NCBI GenBank assembly: GCA_027069035.1
Contig: JALXFI010000090.1
Span: 1-7,769, forward strand
Length of the DNA stretch: 7,769 nucleotides
Source: a bacterium
GTDB lineage: Bacteria; Desulfobacterota; GWC2-55-46; S146-80; JALXFI01
Direction: 5' to 3'
Positions 1-6,819 of the stretch are shown in pieces; the first letter of the stretch is position 1; each line of letters opens with the position of its first letter. The position numbers were made by a program, and so were the translations under genes. The notes beneath the pieces were generated by a model. It did no database searches. It had not been told where the DNA came from and was given only the letters and a program-made list of their open reading frames with translations.

Positions 1-2
1 TG

Positions 3-50
3 TATATACCTCTCCATAAGGTTAAGTTTAAAAAGACGATAACGGAGTAA
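3..50 (+). other. Possible C-terminal tail of an upstream + strand gene
   Basis: The reading frame starting at position 3 is open from the window edge to a TAA at 48-50 and encodes 15 residues ending KFKKTITE. A second frame, starting at position 1, is open to a TAA at 40-42. Either could be the end of a gene lying just upstream of tsaD, which would put tsaD in an operon with it. The stretch is too short to identify or to choose between frames. No clear promoter for tsaD is visible in these 52 bases, which weakly favours read-through from upstream. Confidence 0.25.
44..47 (+). promoter_or_regulatory. Ribosome binding site of tsaD
   Basis: GGAG lies 5 bases before the ATG at 53 and supports that start. 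It overlaps the possible stop codon of an upstream frame (TAA 48-50), so translation of an upstream gene could be coupled to tsaD. Confidence 0.7.
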
Positions 51-52
51 TA

Positions 53-1048
53 ATGCTTGTGCTTGGGATAGAGTCTTCTTGTGACGATATGTCTGCCGCA
101 GTGGTAGAAAACGGCAGGAAATTCCTTTCTTGCGTGGTCTCATCACAGGACAACATCCACTCTAAATACGGCGGAATCGTCCCTGAGCTTGCATCAAGAA
201 GACACATTGAAACCGTCATACCGGTTGTTGAGGAGGCATTGAGGGAGGCTTCTCTAAGTATCGATGAAATAGATGGCATAGGTGTTACCTATGGCCCTGG
301 TCTCGTAGGTTCAGTCCTTGTTGGCCTTTCTTTTGCGAAGGCCGTATCTCTTGTAAAGGGCATCCCTTTTGTAGGTATAAACCATCTGGAAGGCCATATC
401 TCAACCGCATTCTTTATGGGAGGTATAACACTGCCTTTTGTGGGGCTTATCGTCTCAGGAGGGCACACCCTTCTCTGCAAAGTGGATTCTTTCGGCAGTT
501 ACACCCTGCTTGGCCAGACCCGCGATGACGCTGCAGGTGAGGCTTTCGATAAGGTGGCAAAACTCTTGAATCTCGGATATCCCGGAGGCGCAGTTATAGA
601 TAGGCTTGGAAAGAGAGGCAACGGCAAAGCAATCGCCTTTCCAAGGCCTTTTATATCGAAGGACTCGCTTGATTTTAGTTTCAGCGGCCTAAAGACGGCG
701 GTTAACAGATATGTAAAAGAATACGGCGTGCCTGAAAAGCAGGACTTAAACGACCTTTCGGCAAGTTTTCAGGAGGCGGTTGTCGATGTACTTGTTGAAA
801 AGACGGTTACGGCATGCCGCAAAAACGGCGTTAAGAATATATTTATCAGCGGAGGCGTAGCCGCAAACAGCAGGCTTAGGACAAAGATGGCTGAGCGTGC
901 CCGTAAAGAAGGTTTAAGTTTAACCGTCCCGCCGCCAAAGCTTTGCACCGATAACGGCGTTATGATAGCTTCAGCCGCCTATTACAGACTAAAGACGGGC
1001 GAAAGCTCTGCTCTTGACCTTAACGCCATTGCCAACCTCTCTCTATAA
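53..1048 (+). CDS. tsaD: tRNA N6-adenosine threonylcarbamoyltransferase TsaD
   Basis: TsaD (formerly Gcp/YgjD) transfers the threonylcarbamoyl group from threonylcarbamoyl-AMP to A37 of tRNAs that read ANN codons, working in the cytoplasm with TsaB and TsaE. The 331-residue product has the normal family length and every landmark I looked for. It begins GIESSCDD (5-12), has the metal-binding HLEGH (111-115, His111 and His115), SGGHT (135-139), the long conserved stretch TRDDAAGEAFDKVAK (156-170), GYPGG (176-180 region), FSFSGLKTA (208-216), GGVAAN (267-272) and CTDNG (298-302), whose Asp300 is the third metal ligand. The ATG at 53 follows a GGAG (44-47) at 5-base spacing, and the family N-terminus starts there. 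Neither tsaB nor tsaE is in the window. The gene looks intact and ordinary. Confidence 0.97.
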   Translation: MLVLGIESSCDDMSAAVVENGRKFLSCVVSSQDNIHSKYGGIVPELASRRHIETVIPVVEEALREASLSIDEIDGIGVTYGPGLVGSVLVGLSFAKAVSLVKGIPFVGINHLEGHISTAFFMGGITLPFVGLIVSGGHTLLCKVDSFGSYTLLGQTRDDAAGEAFDKVAKLLNLGYPGGAVIDRLGKRGNGKAIAFPRPFISKDSLDFSFSGLKTAVNRYVKEYGVPEKQDLNDLSASFQEAVVDVLVEKTVTACRKNGVKNIFISGGVAANSRLRTKMAERARKEGLSLTVPPPKLCTDNGVMIASAAYYRLKTGESSALDLNAIANLSL

Positions 1049-1073
1049 AGAAAGAAGACAGGGATTTGAGCAA

Positions 1074-1101
1074 GCCCAAAAACAGAGATAGGTTTTTGGG
1101 C
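1074..1101 (+). repeat. Perfect 10-bp inverted repeat (hairpin) between tsaD and the ABC operon
   Basis: GCCCAAAAAC (1074-1083) pairs perfectly with GTTTTTGGGC (1092-1101) around the 8-base loop AGAGATAG. It starts 25 bases after the tsaD stop and lies upstream of the promoter at 1113-1141. There is no U-tract after it on either strand, so it is not a canonical intrinsic terminator. It could still stall or protect the 3' end of tsaD mRNA, or be a copy of a small interspersed repeat. Only the pairing is seen directly. Confidence 0.7.
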
Positions 1102-1112
1102 AAGATTCATAC

Positions 1113-1141
1113 TTGACACTAAGAACCCTTTTACATATCTT
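1113..1141 (+). promoter_or_regulatory. Predicted sigma-70-type promoter of the ABC exporter operon
   Basis: A perfect -35 hexamer TTGACA (1113-1118) is followed after exactly 17 bases by TATCTT (1136-1141), a 4-of-6 match to the -10 consensus. Transcription from it would start at about 1147-1149, at most a few bases before the ATG at 1151, giving an almost leaderless mRNA. Consistent with this, no Shine-Dalgarno sequence precedes that ATG. The -10 is imperfect and the neighbourhood is A/T-rich, so alternatives such as TTTAAA at 1140-1145 cannot be excluded. Confidence 0.5.
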
Positions 1142-1150
1142 TTAAATAGT

Positions 1151-2089
1151 ATGATCGTTTTAAACGGAATAACAAAAAGCTTTAACGGTTTAAAGGCGGT
1201 AGAGAGCCTTTCCTTTCACATAAACAGCGGTGAAGTGGTTGGTTTCTTAGGCCCCAACGGCGCAGGCAAGACCACCACCATGAGGATGATCGCAGGATTT
1301 CTCTATCCTGACACAGGCTCTATATCTGTGGACGGCATCCCTGTCAGCGGCAATGACATTGAGATTCAAAGGCTTATAGGGTATATGCCGGAAAACAACC
1401 CCCTTTATAAAGACCTTATTGTCTCTGAATTCCTTCAACTCTCCGCAGACCTCAAAGGGATAGAACCTTCAAAAAAGAAAGATGCATTTGATTTTGTCGT
1501 AACGGCCACCAACTTAAGCGGTGTCTTCTACCGCCCCATACGCGAGCTTTCAAAGGGTTTCCGTCAGCGCGTCGGTTTTGCATGTGCCTTGCTTCATAAA
1601 CCCAAGGTGCTTATCCTCGATGAGCCAACCGAAGGGCTTGACCCTAACCAACGCGCCGAGGTTAGAGAACTCATAAAAGAGCTCAGTAAAGATCATACGA
1701 TCGTACTCAGCACCCATGTAATGCAGGAGGTAAGCGCAGTATGCAAAAGACTCCTTATAATAAACAGGGGACAATTGATAGCAGACGGAAGCACGGATGA
1801 ACTCATAAGCAGTGGACATGATAAACAGGCAATAGAGATTCATATAGAGGGGGAAGGGGCGGAGCAGAAGATTAAGGAGATAGAAGGTGTTGAAGAGATT
1901 TATGTGGAAGATTTAAGGGATAATATCAAGAAGATTACCATAAAGACAGAGCATGGCACAGAGATAAGGCCGTATATCTCTAAACTGTTAAGAGAAAACG
2001 AGTGGACTCTCTGGAGGCTTGCCGAAGAGAAGAGGACGCTTGAAGAGGTGTTTCAGCGTCTGACACAAAACAACCATAAAACCGATTAG
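1151..2089 (+). CDS. ABC exporter ATP-binding protein, GldA-like
   Basis: This is the cytoplasmic ATPase of an ABC-2-type transporter and should power the permease encoded next to it. The 312-residue protein has Walker A GPNGAGKTT (34-42), the signature LSKGFRQRV (133-141), Walker B VLILDEPTEGLDP (153-165, catalytic Glu158) and the switch His in STHV (His189). In the Q-loop region, GYMPENNPLY (78-87) has Glu where many ABC proteins have Gln. As I recall, YxPExxPLY together with LSKGFRQR is typical of the GldA subgroup. Residues after about 220 form an extra C-terminal domain ending in an EEVFQRLT segment, common in this subgroup. The ATG at 1151 gives the standard N-terminus (MIVLNGITKSF) but has no ribosome binding site and sits next to the predicted transcription start. 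The gliding-motility name comes from Bacteroidetes; many non-gliding bacteria carry homologues of unknown substrate. Confidence 0.93.
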   Translation: MIVLNGITKSFNGLKAVESLSFHINSGEVVGFLGPNGAGKTTTMRMIAGFLYPDTGSISVDGIPVSGNDIEIQRLIGYMPENNPLYKDLIVSEFLQLSADLKGIEPSKKKDAFDFVVTATNLSGVFYRPIRELSKGFRQRVGFACALLHKPKVLILDEPTEGLDPNQRAEVRELIKELSKDHTIVLSTHVMQEVSAVCKRLLIINRGQLIADGSTDELISSGHDKQAIEIHIEGEGAEQKIKEIEGVEEIYVEDLRDNIKKITIKTEHGTEIRPYISKLLRENEWTLWRLAEEKRTLEEVFQRLTQNNHKTD

Positions 2090-2109
2090 CAACCATATTT
2101 AACGATTTC

Positions 2110-2113
2110 AGGA
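2110..2113 (+). promoter_or_regulatory. Ribosome binding site deciding the permease start
   Basis: AGGA ends 8 bases before the ATG at 2122 and only 2 bases before the alternative TTG at 2116. It therefore supports the ATG and a protein beginning MPFALNIKT. Confidence 0.6.
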
Positions 2114-2121
2114 CATTGACG

Positions 2122-4365
2122 ATGCCGTTTGCCTTGAACATAAAAACGATTATAAAAAAAGAACTTAAGGATTACTTTGACGGCCCTGCGGGTTATCTGA
2201 TACTCCTTGTATTCGTTCTCTTCTGGGAATTTCTCTTCTTCCGTTCATACTTTATAATCGGGCAGGCCTCCCTAAGACCTATGTTTGAGATGCTTCCATG
2301 GCTCTTTATGATCTTTATACCAGCCATAACCATGCGGAGCGTCTCACGGGAAAAAGAAGAGGGAACACTTGAGTGGATACTTACCCATCCTGTAAACGAA
2401 TTCGAATTTGTTCTATCTAAGTTCCTTGCCGCCATTATATTCATTCTTGTCTCTTTGATGCTTACACTGCTCGTGCCGTTTTTTTCAGCTTTCTTTGGAA
2501 GGTTTGACATCGGCATACTTGCAGGCCAGTACATTGGCAGTATCCTTCTTGGTTTTGTCTTTGTATCTCTGGGCGTCTTTGTATCAAGCCTGTTTAAGAG
2601 TTCGGTAACATCCCTTCTCGTATCGGTGGTTTGCTGTTTTTTCCTTGTTATCTCCGGCTCAGAGCTTATAACCGCAAGTATTCCCATAGGAGCCGCTCAT
2701 ATTATCGAACGGTTAAGCGTCATATCCCACTTTACGTCCCTTTCAAGAGGTGTAATAGACCTGCGGGACGTCCTGTATTTTTTATCGGTCTCCGCCGTAT
2801 TCCTAAGCCTTACATACCTTTCCCTTATAAAGAACAAACTCGGCAATCATGCAAATTATTACAGGAACTATAAGATAGGCGTCGGCCTTCTTATATTAAT
2901 TACAATACTTATCGGCATAACAGGTTCACGCATACCCGGAAGGATAGACCTTACCGAAGACGGAAGGTACACACTTTCAGAAGGCACAAAAAAGCTCCTT
3001 AACAGCCTTAATGACATCGTTAATATTACGGTCTTTTCTTCCGAGAGACTGCCGGCTCAACTTGGCCCCCTCCAGCGTGATGTAAAGGATACGTTAAGAG
3101 ACTACCAAACACTCGGCAAAGGCAATATCATTGTTACATACAAAGACCCTGATTCAGACCCTGCCGCAAGAAATGAGGCCGCAATGCTCGGTATAAGGCA
3201 GGCGCAGTTTAACCTTATCGGCCAGGAGGAGTTTCAGTTAAAGACAGGTTACTTAGGACTTGTTGTATCTTATGGGGATAGACATGAGACGATACCCTTT
3301 ATTCGGACATCGGCAGACCTTGAGTATCAGCTTACAAGTTTTATAAGCAAACTTACGGTAAAAGAAAAGAAGAAGGTGGCTTTTTTAAGCGGCCACGGCG
3401 AAAAAAGTATATTTTCAGATCTAAGCGGCTTTAAAAAAGAACTCGACAGTCAGTTTACTGTAAGCGAACTTGAGCTGAATAAAGAGGATAAGGATAAAAA
3501 ACCTTTACTTGGCTACAACGTGCTTGTCATAGCAGGCCCATCAAAAGAGATAGACAAAAAGATAGAAGAAAGGATACTTGAGTATCTTGGCAACGGCGGA
3601 AGTATCCTCTTTATGGCCGATAAGGTCTCCATAGATATGAATTCTTTAATGGTTAAAAAAAATGAGAACAGTTTCTCCGAATTCTTAAATCAATTCGGCT
3701 TGGATATAAACGACGATATAGTCTATGACTTAAGGTCTCATGAAAGCGTGAGTTTCGGCGGAGGGAATTTCAGATACATAGTGCCGTATCCCTTCTGGAT
3801 ACGGGCGTTGAAACCAAAAGAGATATCTCCCCTAAGCAGCGGCATAGAGGCTGTTTTATTCCCGTGGGCAAGTTCTATATCATTGAAAAAAGAAAAAGAC
3901 GGGATAACTGTACATAAGATATTTGTGACAAGCAAGGCTGGAGGGGTTCAGGCCGAACATTTCAACATAGCCCCAAATCAGGGGTTTGAACCTTCTGGCG
4001 AACTTAACAAGCGCATCCTCTCGGTTGCCCTTTTGGGAAAATCCATAAACAACTCTTCAACCAACAAACCGTGGCGTATGGTAGTAACGGGCGATTCGGA
4101 TTTTTTAACGGATAACTTTGTAAAAAACTCTCCTGAAAACCTTGCCTTCGGCCTTAACGCCGTTGAATGGCTCGCAGAGGAGCCGTATCTTGCCGATGTA
4201 AAGATAAAGAACCTTAATATAAGAAGGCTCTTATTTAGAGATCCCGCGCAGATAATGCTCTTAAAATTTGGGACTTATATTCTGACACTGCTTATAGTCT
4301 TCTTTGCAGGGCTCTTTCACCTTTTAAAGCGGAGAAGATTGACTCTAAAAGGATATCAGATATGA
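2122..4365 (+). CDS. ABC-2 permease fused to a GldG-like auxiliary domain
   Basis: This inner-membrane protein should be the translocating partner of the ATPase 32 bases upstream. I start it at the ATG at 2122 (747 residues), 8 bases after an AGGA (2110-2113). A TTG at 2116 would be too close to that site. Residues 1 to about 245 are an ABC-2/GldF-type permease: an N-terminal KTIIKKELKDYF segment, about six hydrophobic helices, and the conserved cytoplasmic SVSREKEEGTLEWIL motif near residues 72-86. A further helix (about 252-270) leads into RIDLTEDGRYTLS (274-286), the hallmark opening of GldG-type ABC_transp_aux domains. That domain includes SGHGEKS near 423-429 and VTGDSDF near 655-661. 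A final helix (about 711-735) ends in a basic tail. GldF and GldG are separate proteins in Flavobacterium; here they are one chain. I see no frame break at the junction. The transported substrate is unknown. Confidence 0.9.
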   Translation: MPFALNIKTIIKKELKDYFDGPAGYLILLVFVLFWEFLFFRSYFIIGQASLRPMFEMLPWLFMIFIPAITMRSVSREKEEGTLEWILTHPVNEFEFVLSKFLAAIIFILVSLMLTLLVPFFSAFFGRFDIGILAGQYIGSILLGFVFVSLGVFVSSLFKSSVTSLLVSVVCCFFLVISGSELITASIPIGAAHIIERLSVISHFTSLSRGVIDLRDVLYFLSVSAVFLSLTYLSLIKNKLGNHANYYRNYKIGVGLLILITILIGITGSRIPGRIDLTEDGRYTLSEGTKKLLNSLNDIVNITVFSSERLPAQLGPLQRDVKDTLRDYQTLGKGNIIVTYKDPDSDPAARNEAAMLGIRQAQFNLIGQEEFQLKTGYLGLVVSYGDRHETIPFIRTSADLEYQLTSFISKLTVKEKKKVAFLSGHGEKSIFSDLSGFKKELDSQFTVSELELNKEDKDKKPLLGYNVLVIAGPSKEIDKKIEERILEYLGNGGSILFMADKVSIDMNSLMVKKNENSFSEFLNQFGLDINDDIVYDLRSHESVSFGGGNFRYIVPYPFWIRALKPKEISPLSSGIEAVLFPWASSISLKKEKDGITVHKIFVTSKAGGVQAEHFNIAPNQGFEPSGELNKRILSVALLGKSINNSSTNKPWRMVVTGDSDFLTDNFVKNSPENLAFGLNAVEWLAEEPYLADVKIKNLNIRRLLFRDPAQIMLLKFGTYILTLLIVFFAGLFHLLKRRRLTLKGYQI

Positions 4366-5324
4366 AAAGACAGACGATCCTTATACTGCTTGGCATAGCG
4401 GTTATACTTTTGCTTATAACATTTTATCCTGTCATAAGAGATTATATAAACCCGGCCCTGAAAAATTCGGGGGTTCCATCTCCTGTTGACACATCTATAC
4501 TGCTCCCTTCAAGGATAGACAAGATAACGATAAGCAAAAATGCAGAAGAAAAAAAGGTCATTAAAAGGACTCAAAAAGGCTGGAATGTCGGTGAATATCC
4601 TGCGGATAAGGAAGAGATAAAACGCTTTCTGAACGAGATAAAGACGATAAAGGTTGACCACATAGTCTCAAAAAACAAAGAAAATCATGCCCTATATCAG
4701 GTTGATGACAGGAACGGAGACCGGATAACCCTGTTTGAAGGCGGGAAACAAATTTTTTCGTTTATAGCTGGGAAAGAAGCGGCCGGGCCAAGGAGCCTGT
4801 ATATAAGGGTTAAGGATGATGACAGGGTTTACCAGACAATTAGCGATATAAGATGGTTTTTAAACTTTTCCGTCAATGACTGGCGTGATAAAAAGATTGT
4901 TAAACTTACTAAAGACTCTATTTACAAGGTTGAGATAGACTCTCCTGAAGCAAAACTTGAATTTTTCCGCAAAGACGGGAAAAAATGGTTTTTTAAAGAA
5001 AAGGAAGAAGCAAAAAGGCTTAAAGATACGTTTATTGATGATATCCTTGAGGCCGTAGTCGGGCTTAAAGGCGCCGGTTTTGTAGAGGCAAAATCAGATA
5101 TCAAGACATTTAAAAAGGCTAAAAAAACTACTTATATCAAGCTTTTCGATGCCTCAGGCGGCAGGCTTTTAAGCCTTAAACTTGTAAAACACTCTGATGA
5201 GTGGTGGGCTGCCCTTGAAGGCGGCCCTTATATCTACAAGGTCCCCACCTACAGATTAAATGCCCTGTTAATAAAACCTTCTGATATAAAGATGGAAGAT
5301 TCAAAAGCGAAAGAGGAAAAGTAA
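4362..5324 (+). CDS. DUF4340 membrane-anchored protein of the GldA/GldG-type ABC system
   Basis: A 320-residue protein with a short basic N-terminus, one hydrophobic segment (about 5-24, signal anchor) and a long lysine-rich extracytoplasmic part. It matches my memory of the DUF4340 family, whose members regularly follow GldA/GldF/GldG-type genes; the role is unknown and presumably accessory to the exporter. The body is a visible tandem duplication. Residues 51-168 (RIDKITISK ... GWNV ... ITLFEGGK ... RVYQTISDIRWFLN) align by eye with 186-304 (SIYKVEIDS ... KKWFF ... IKLFDASGG ... YIYKVPTYRLNALL), joined by the family-like linker WRDKKIVKLTKD (174-185). Its ATG overlaps the permease stop in an ATGA, with AAAAGGA (4347-4353) 8 bases upstream, so the two genes are translationally coupled. 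Confidence 0.85.
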   Translation: MKRQTILILLGIAVILLLITFYPVIRDYINPALKNSGVPSPVDTSILLPSRIDKITISKNAEEKKVIKRTQKGWNVGEYPADKEEIKRFLNEIKTIKVDHIVSKNKENHALYQVDDRNGDRITLFEGGKQIFSFIAGKEAAGPRSLYIRVKDDDRVYQTISDIRWFLNFSVNDWRDKKIVKLTKDSIYKVEIDSPEAKLEFFRKDGKKWFFKEKEEAKRLKDTFIDDILEAVVGLKGAGFVEAKSDIKTFKKAKKTTYIKLFDASGGRLLSLKLVKHSDEWWAALEGGPYIYKVPTYRLNALLIKPSDIKMEDSKAKEEK

Positions 5325-5343
5325 ATCCTTTTCCAACCACTAA

Positions 5344-6171
5344 ATGCGCCCTATTCAAAAAGATATCCTAAAGAGGTTAAACATCCTTCCGACAAAAAGG
5401 CTGGGACAGAATTTTCTTATAGATGAAGGTGTTGCAGAAAAGATATTAAACGAAGCGGACATTGATAAAGGAGACATAGTTGTTGAAGTGGGGCCCGGCT
5501 TCGGTGTCCTGACATTGCCCCTATCTAAAAGGGCGGCTAATGTAATCGCTATAGAAAAAGACAGAAGGCTTGCCGCATATCTTATAGAGAAGAATATAGG
5601 TAATGTAGAGATTATCCATGGTGATGCGCTTAGAGTATCTTATAAGGATATATTTAATAAACAAAAAAAACGGCTGAAACTCGTATCAAACCTTCCATAC
5701 AGCATTTCCACACCGCTTATCTTTAAACTCCTTGATGAGAGAGATGTATTTGAATCCTTCTTTATCATGCTTCAAAAAGAAGTTGCGCAAAGGCTGGCGG
5801 CAGCGCCGTGCACAAAGGCTTACGGGATTCTTTCGGTAATGGTGCAGCTTTTAACGGATGTTTCAATAGTTGGAGATGTGCCCCCGAAGGCCTTTTATCC
5901 AAGACCAAAGGTAAATTCTTCTTTAGTAAAACTTCGCATACCGGACAGGCCAAGAGTTCAAATAAAAGATTTAAAACTCTTTAGACGGCTTGTTGGAAAC
6001 TGTTTTGGACAGAGGAGAAAGACGCTTAAAAACGCCTTAAAAGCGGCACTTGGAGAATCTGCAAAAGAGATCCTTAATGATGCCGGCATAGACAGCGGCA
6101 GAAGAGGCGAAACCCTGAGTCTTGAAGAATTCAAGTTGCTTTACGATTCATACCTTAAGATAATTAATTGA
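5344..6171 (+). CDS. rsmA: 16S rRNA adenine dimethyltransferase RsmA (KsgA)
   Basis: RsmA dimethylates two adjacent adenines in the 3'-terminal hairpin of 16S rRNA (A1518 and A1519 in E. coli numbering), using S-adenosylmethionine, during late 30S assembly. The 275-residue protein has the expected order of motifs: GQNFLID (21-27), the SAM-binding VEVGPGFGVLT (47-57), acidic Glu71, GDAL (93-96), catalytic NLPY (116-119), FYPRPKVNSSLVKL (184-197), and the C-terminal helical domain with FGQRRKTLKNAL (221-232) and RRGETLSLEEF (253-263). It lies 19 bases after the DUF4340 gene on the same strand and is probably co-transcribed with it. No Shine-Dalgarno sequence precedes the ATG at 5344; the nearest purine run (AGAGGA, ending 5317) is 26 bases away. 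The N-terminus nevertheless fits the family, and no better start is visible. The gene appears complete. Confidence 0.97.
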   Translation: MRPIQKDILKRLNILPTKRLGQNFLIDEGVAEKILNEADIDKGDIVVEVGPGFGVLTLPLSKRAANVIAIEKDRRLAAYLIEKNIGNVEIIHGDALRVSYKDIFNKQKKRLKLVSNLPYSISTPLIFKLLDERDVFESFFIMLQKEVAQRLAAAPCTKAYGILSVMVQLLTDVSIVGDVPPKAFYPRPKVNSSLVKLRIPDRPRVQIKDLKLFRRLVGNCFGQRRKTLKNALKAALGESAKEILNDAGIDSGRRGETLSLEEFKLLYDSYLKIIN

Positions 6172-6174
6172 TCA

Positions 6175-6200
6175 AAGGGTCAAGTCTTTGCTTGACTCTT
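6175..6200. repeat. Transposon-end hairpin overlapping the transposase stop codon
   Basis: AAGGGTCAAG (6175-6184) pairs with CTTGACTCTT (6191-6200) around the loop TCTTTG: a 10-bp stem with one G-T wobble, only 3 bases after the rsmA stop. On the - strand it contains the last codons and TGA stop (6180-6182) of the transposase remnant. REP-associated (Y1, IS200/IS605-related) transposases act on single-stranded ends that fold into hairpins, so I read this as the preserved downstream end of the element. It lacks a T-tract, so it is a poor intrinsic terminator for rsmA. Confidence 0.65.
6177..6189 (-). repeat. Inverted terminal motif, copy 1 (transposase 3' end)
   Basis: The + strand reads GGGTCAAGTCTTT; its reverse complement AAAGACTTGACCC matches positions 7605-7617 (AAAGACCTGACCC) at 12 of 13 bases. 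The two copies bracket the transposase remnant and both + strand accessory genes. Confidence 0.65.
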
Positions 6201-6476
6201 CTCAATCTCATGCCTTATTGTTTTTACTCTTTTCTGGAGCGACTTGCTTTGAAAGAGCATCCCTTCGGTCCTCAAAACCACACTGCTCACCAAACTGTAT
6301 TTCTCAAGGCCAAAGGCCCTGCCAATTTCCGACAGGCGTAGCCCACTGAGTCTCCTGCAAAGATATATTGCCACATTCCGCGGTTCATTAACCCTGCCCC
6401 TCTGACACTGCTCCAATGCATTCTCTTTGATTCTGTAAACTTTGCTCACCGTCATCTTTATAAAACATTTAAACAT
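6180..6476 (-). pseudogene. C-terminal remnant of a REP-associated (Y1) transposase
   Basis: The - strand frame encodes 98 residues, of which about 9-98 look like the C-terminal tail of REP-associated tyrosine transposases. This tail is a DnaA-C-like helix-turn-helix: KVYRIKENALEQ (12-23), RVNEPRNVAIYLCRRLSG (28-45), LSEIGRAFGLEKYSLVSSV (48-66), then a basic helix ending KSQAKT. In full-length members I know, this module follows a catalytic Y1 domain with an HUH motif and tyrosine. No such domain is present here: beyond about 6450 the frame runs antisense into the HEPN-like ORF. The ATG at 6476 is therefore accidental and the gene is a truncated remnant. The tail alone could in principle still bind DNA, but nothing shows that it is expressed. 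Identification is from memory of the family pattern, without a search. Confidence 0.75.
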
Positions 6477-6819
6477 TGCAAAAGAAAAGCTAAAAGCAGT
6501 AGTAGATGCCTATATCAAAAAGCAAAACACTGTTGTCGGGGACCTTGCAACAAAAGTCATAGAACAGCTTGTCGAGGCAGACGCTGCCATTGCAGGTGAG
6601 CATTTCGGCACACATGTTAGCAGGCATGAATACTCAAACAAGAACTTCCCAAAGGAAATAAACTCTGCTATGAAAAAAGTATGGTTTGCTTACGGTGATC
6701 TTGGTTATGACGGAATGAACGGCAGAAGGGCAAGGATTGTCATAGAGAACTTAAATCTTGTCTTAGACTTCTTTGAAAAACGTTTCGGTGAGAAAATTGA
6801 GCCAAAAGCGACTCCTTAA
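6442..6819 (+). CDS. Small helical HEPN-like protein, probable partner of the nucleotidyltransferase
   Basis: The open frame gives up to 125 residues that look wholly alpha-helical. Helical stretches run at about 11-29, 33-52, 70-84 and 94-115, with a conserved-looking VWFAYGDLGYDGMNGRRARI segment (80-99). Size, helicity and overlap with a minimal nucleotidyltransferase gene suggest a HEPN-type partner of an MNT/HEPN pair; this is inference, not recognition of a named family. The Rx4-6H motif of HEPN ribonucleases is absent from the C-terminal half. The start is a problem. The only initiator before the conserved part is a TTG at 6442, without a ribosome binding site and inside the transposase remnant; a stop (TAA 6436-6438) lies just upstream. 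An ATA at 6460 sits where a native start (IKHLNIAKEK) might once have been. It may be a 5'-truncated gene with an otherwise intact frame. Confidence 0.55.
   Translation: MLTVIFIKHLNIAKEKLKAVVDAYIKKQNTVVGDLATKVIEQLVEADAAIAGEHFGTHVSRHEYSNKNFPKEINSAMKKVWFAYGDLGYDGMNGRRARIVIENLNLVLDFFEKRFGEKIEPKATP

Noticed and set aside
1228..1238. Glu instead of Gln at the ABC Q-loop as a defect
   Set aside because: GYMPENNPLY occurs, as I recall, as the normal form in GldA-type ATPases, so it is not a sign of inactivation. The motif itself lies near residues 78-87.
1550..1843. 97-codon antisense frame within the ATPase gene
   Set aside because: It lies wholly inside Walker B/signature coding sequence and has no ribosome binding site or recognisable motif.
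2116..2121. TTG at 2116 as the start of the permease gene
   Set aside because: It lies only 2 bases after the AGGA, whereas the ATG at 2122 has ideal spacing.
2193..2873. Open frames on either strand inside the permease region
   Set aside because: They overlap an undoubted gene in other frames and encode low-quality, arginine- and serine-rich sequences with no recognisable domain.
6175..6200. Intrinsic terminator for rsmA
   Set aside because: No T-run follows the stem on either strand, and the stem is better explained as a transposon end because it contains the transposase stop codon.
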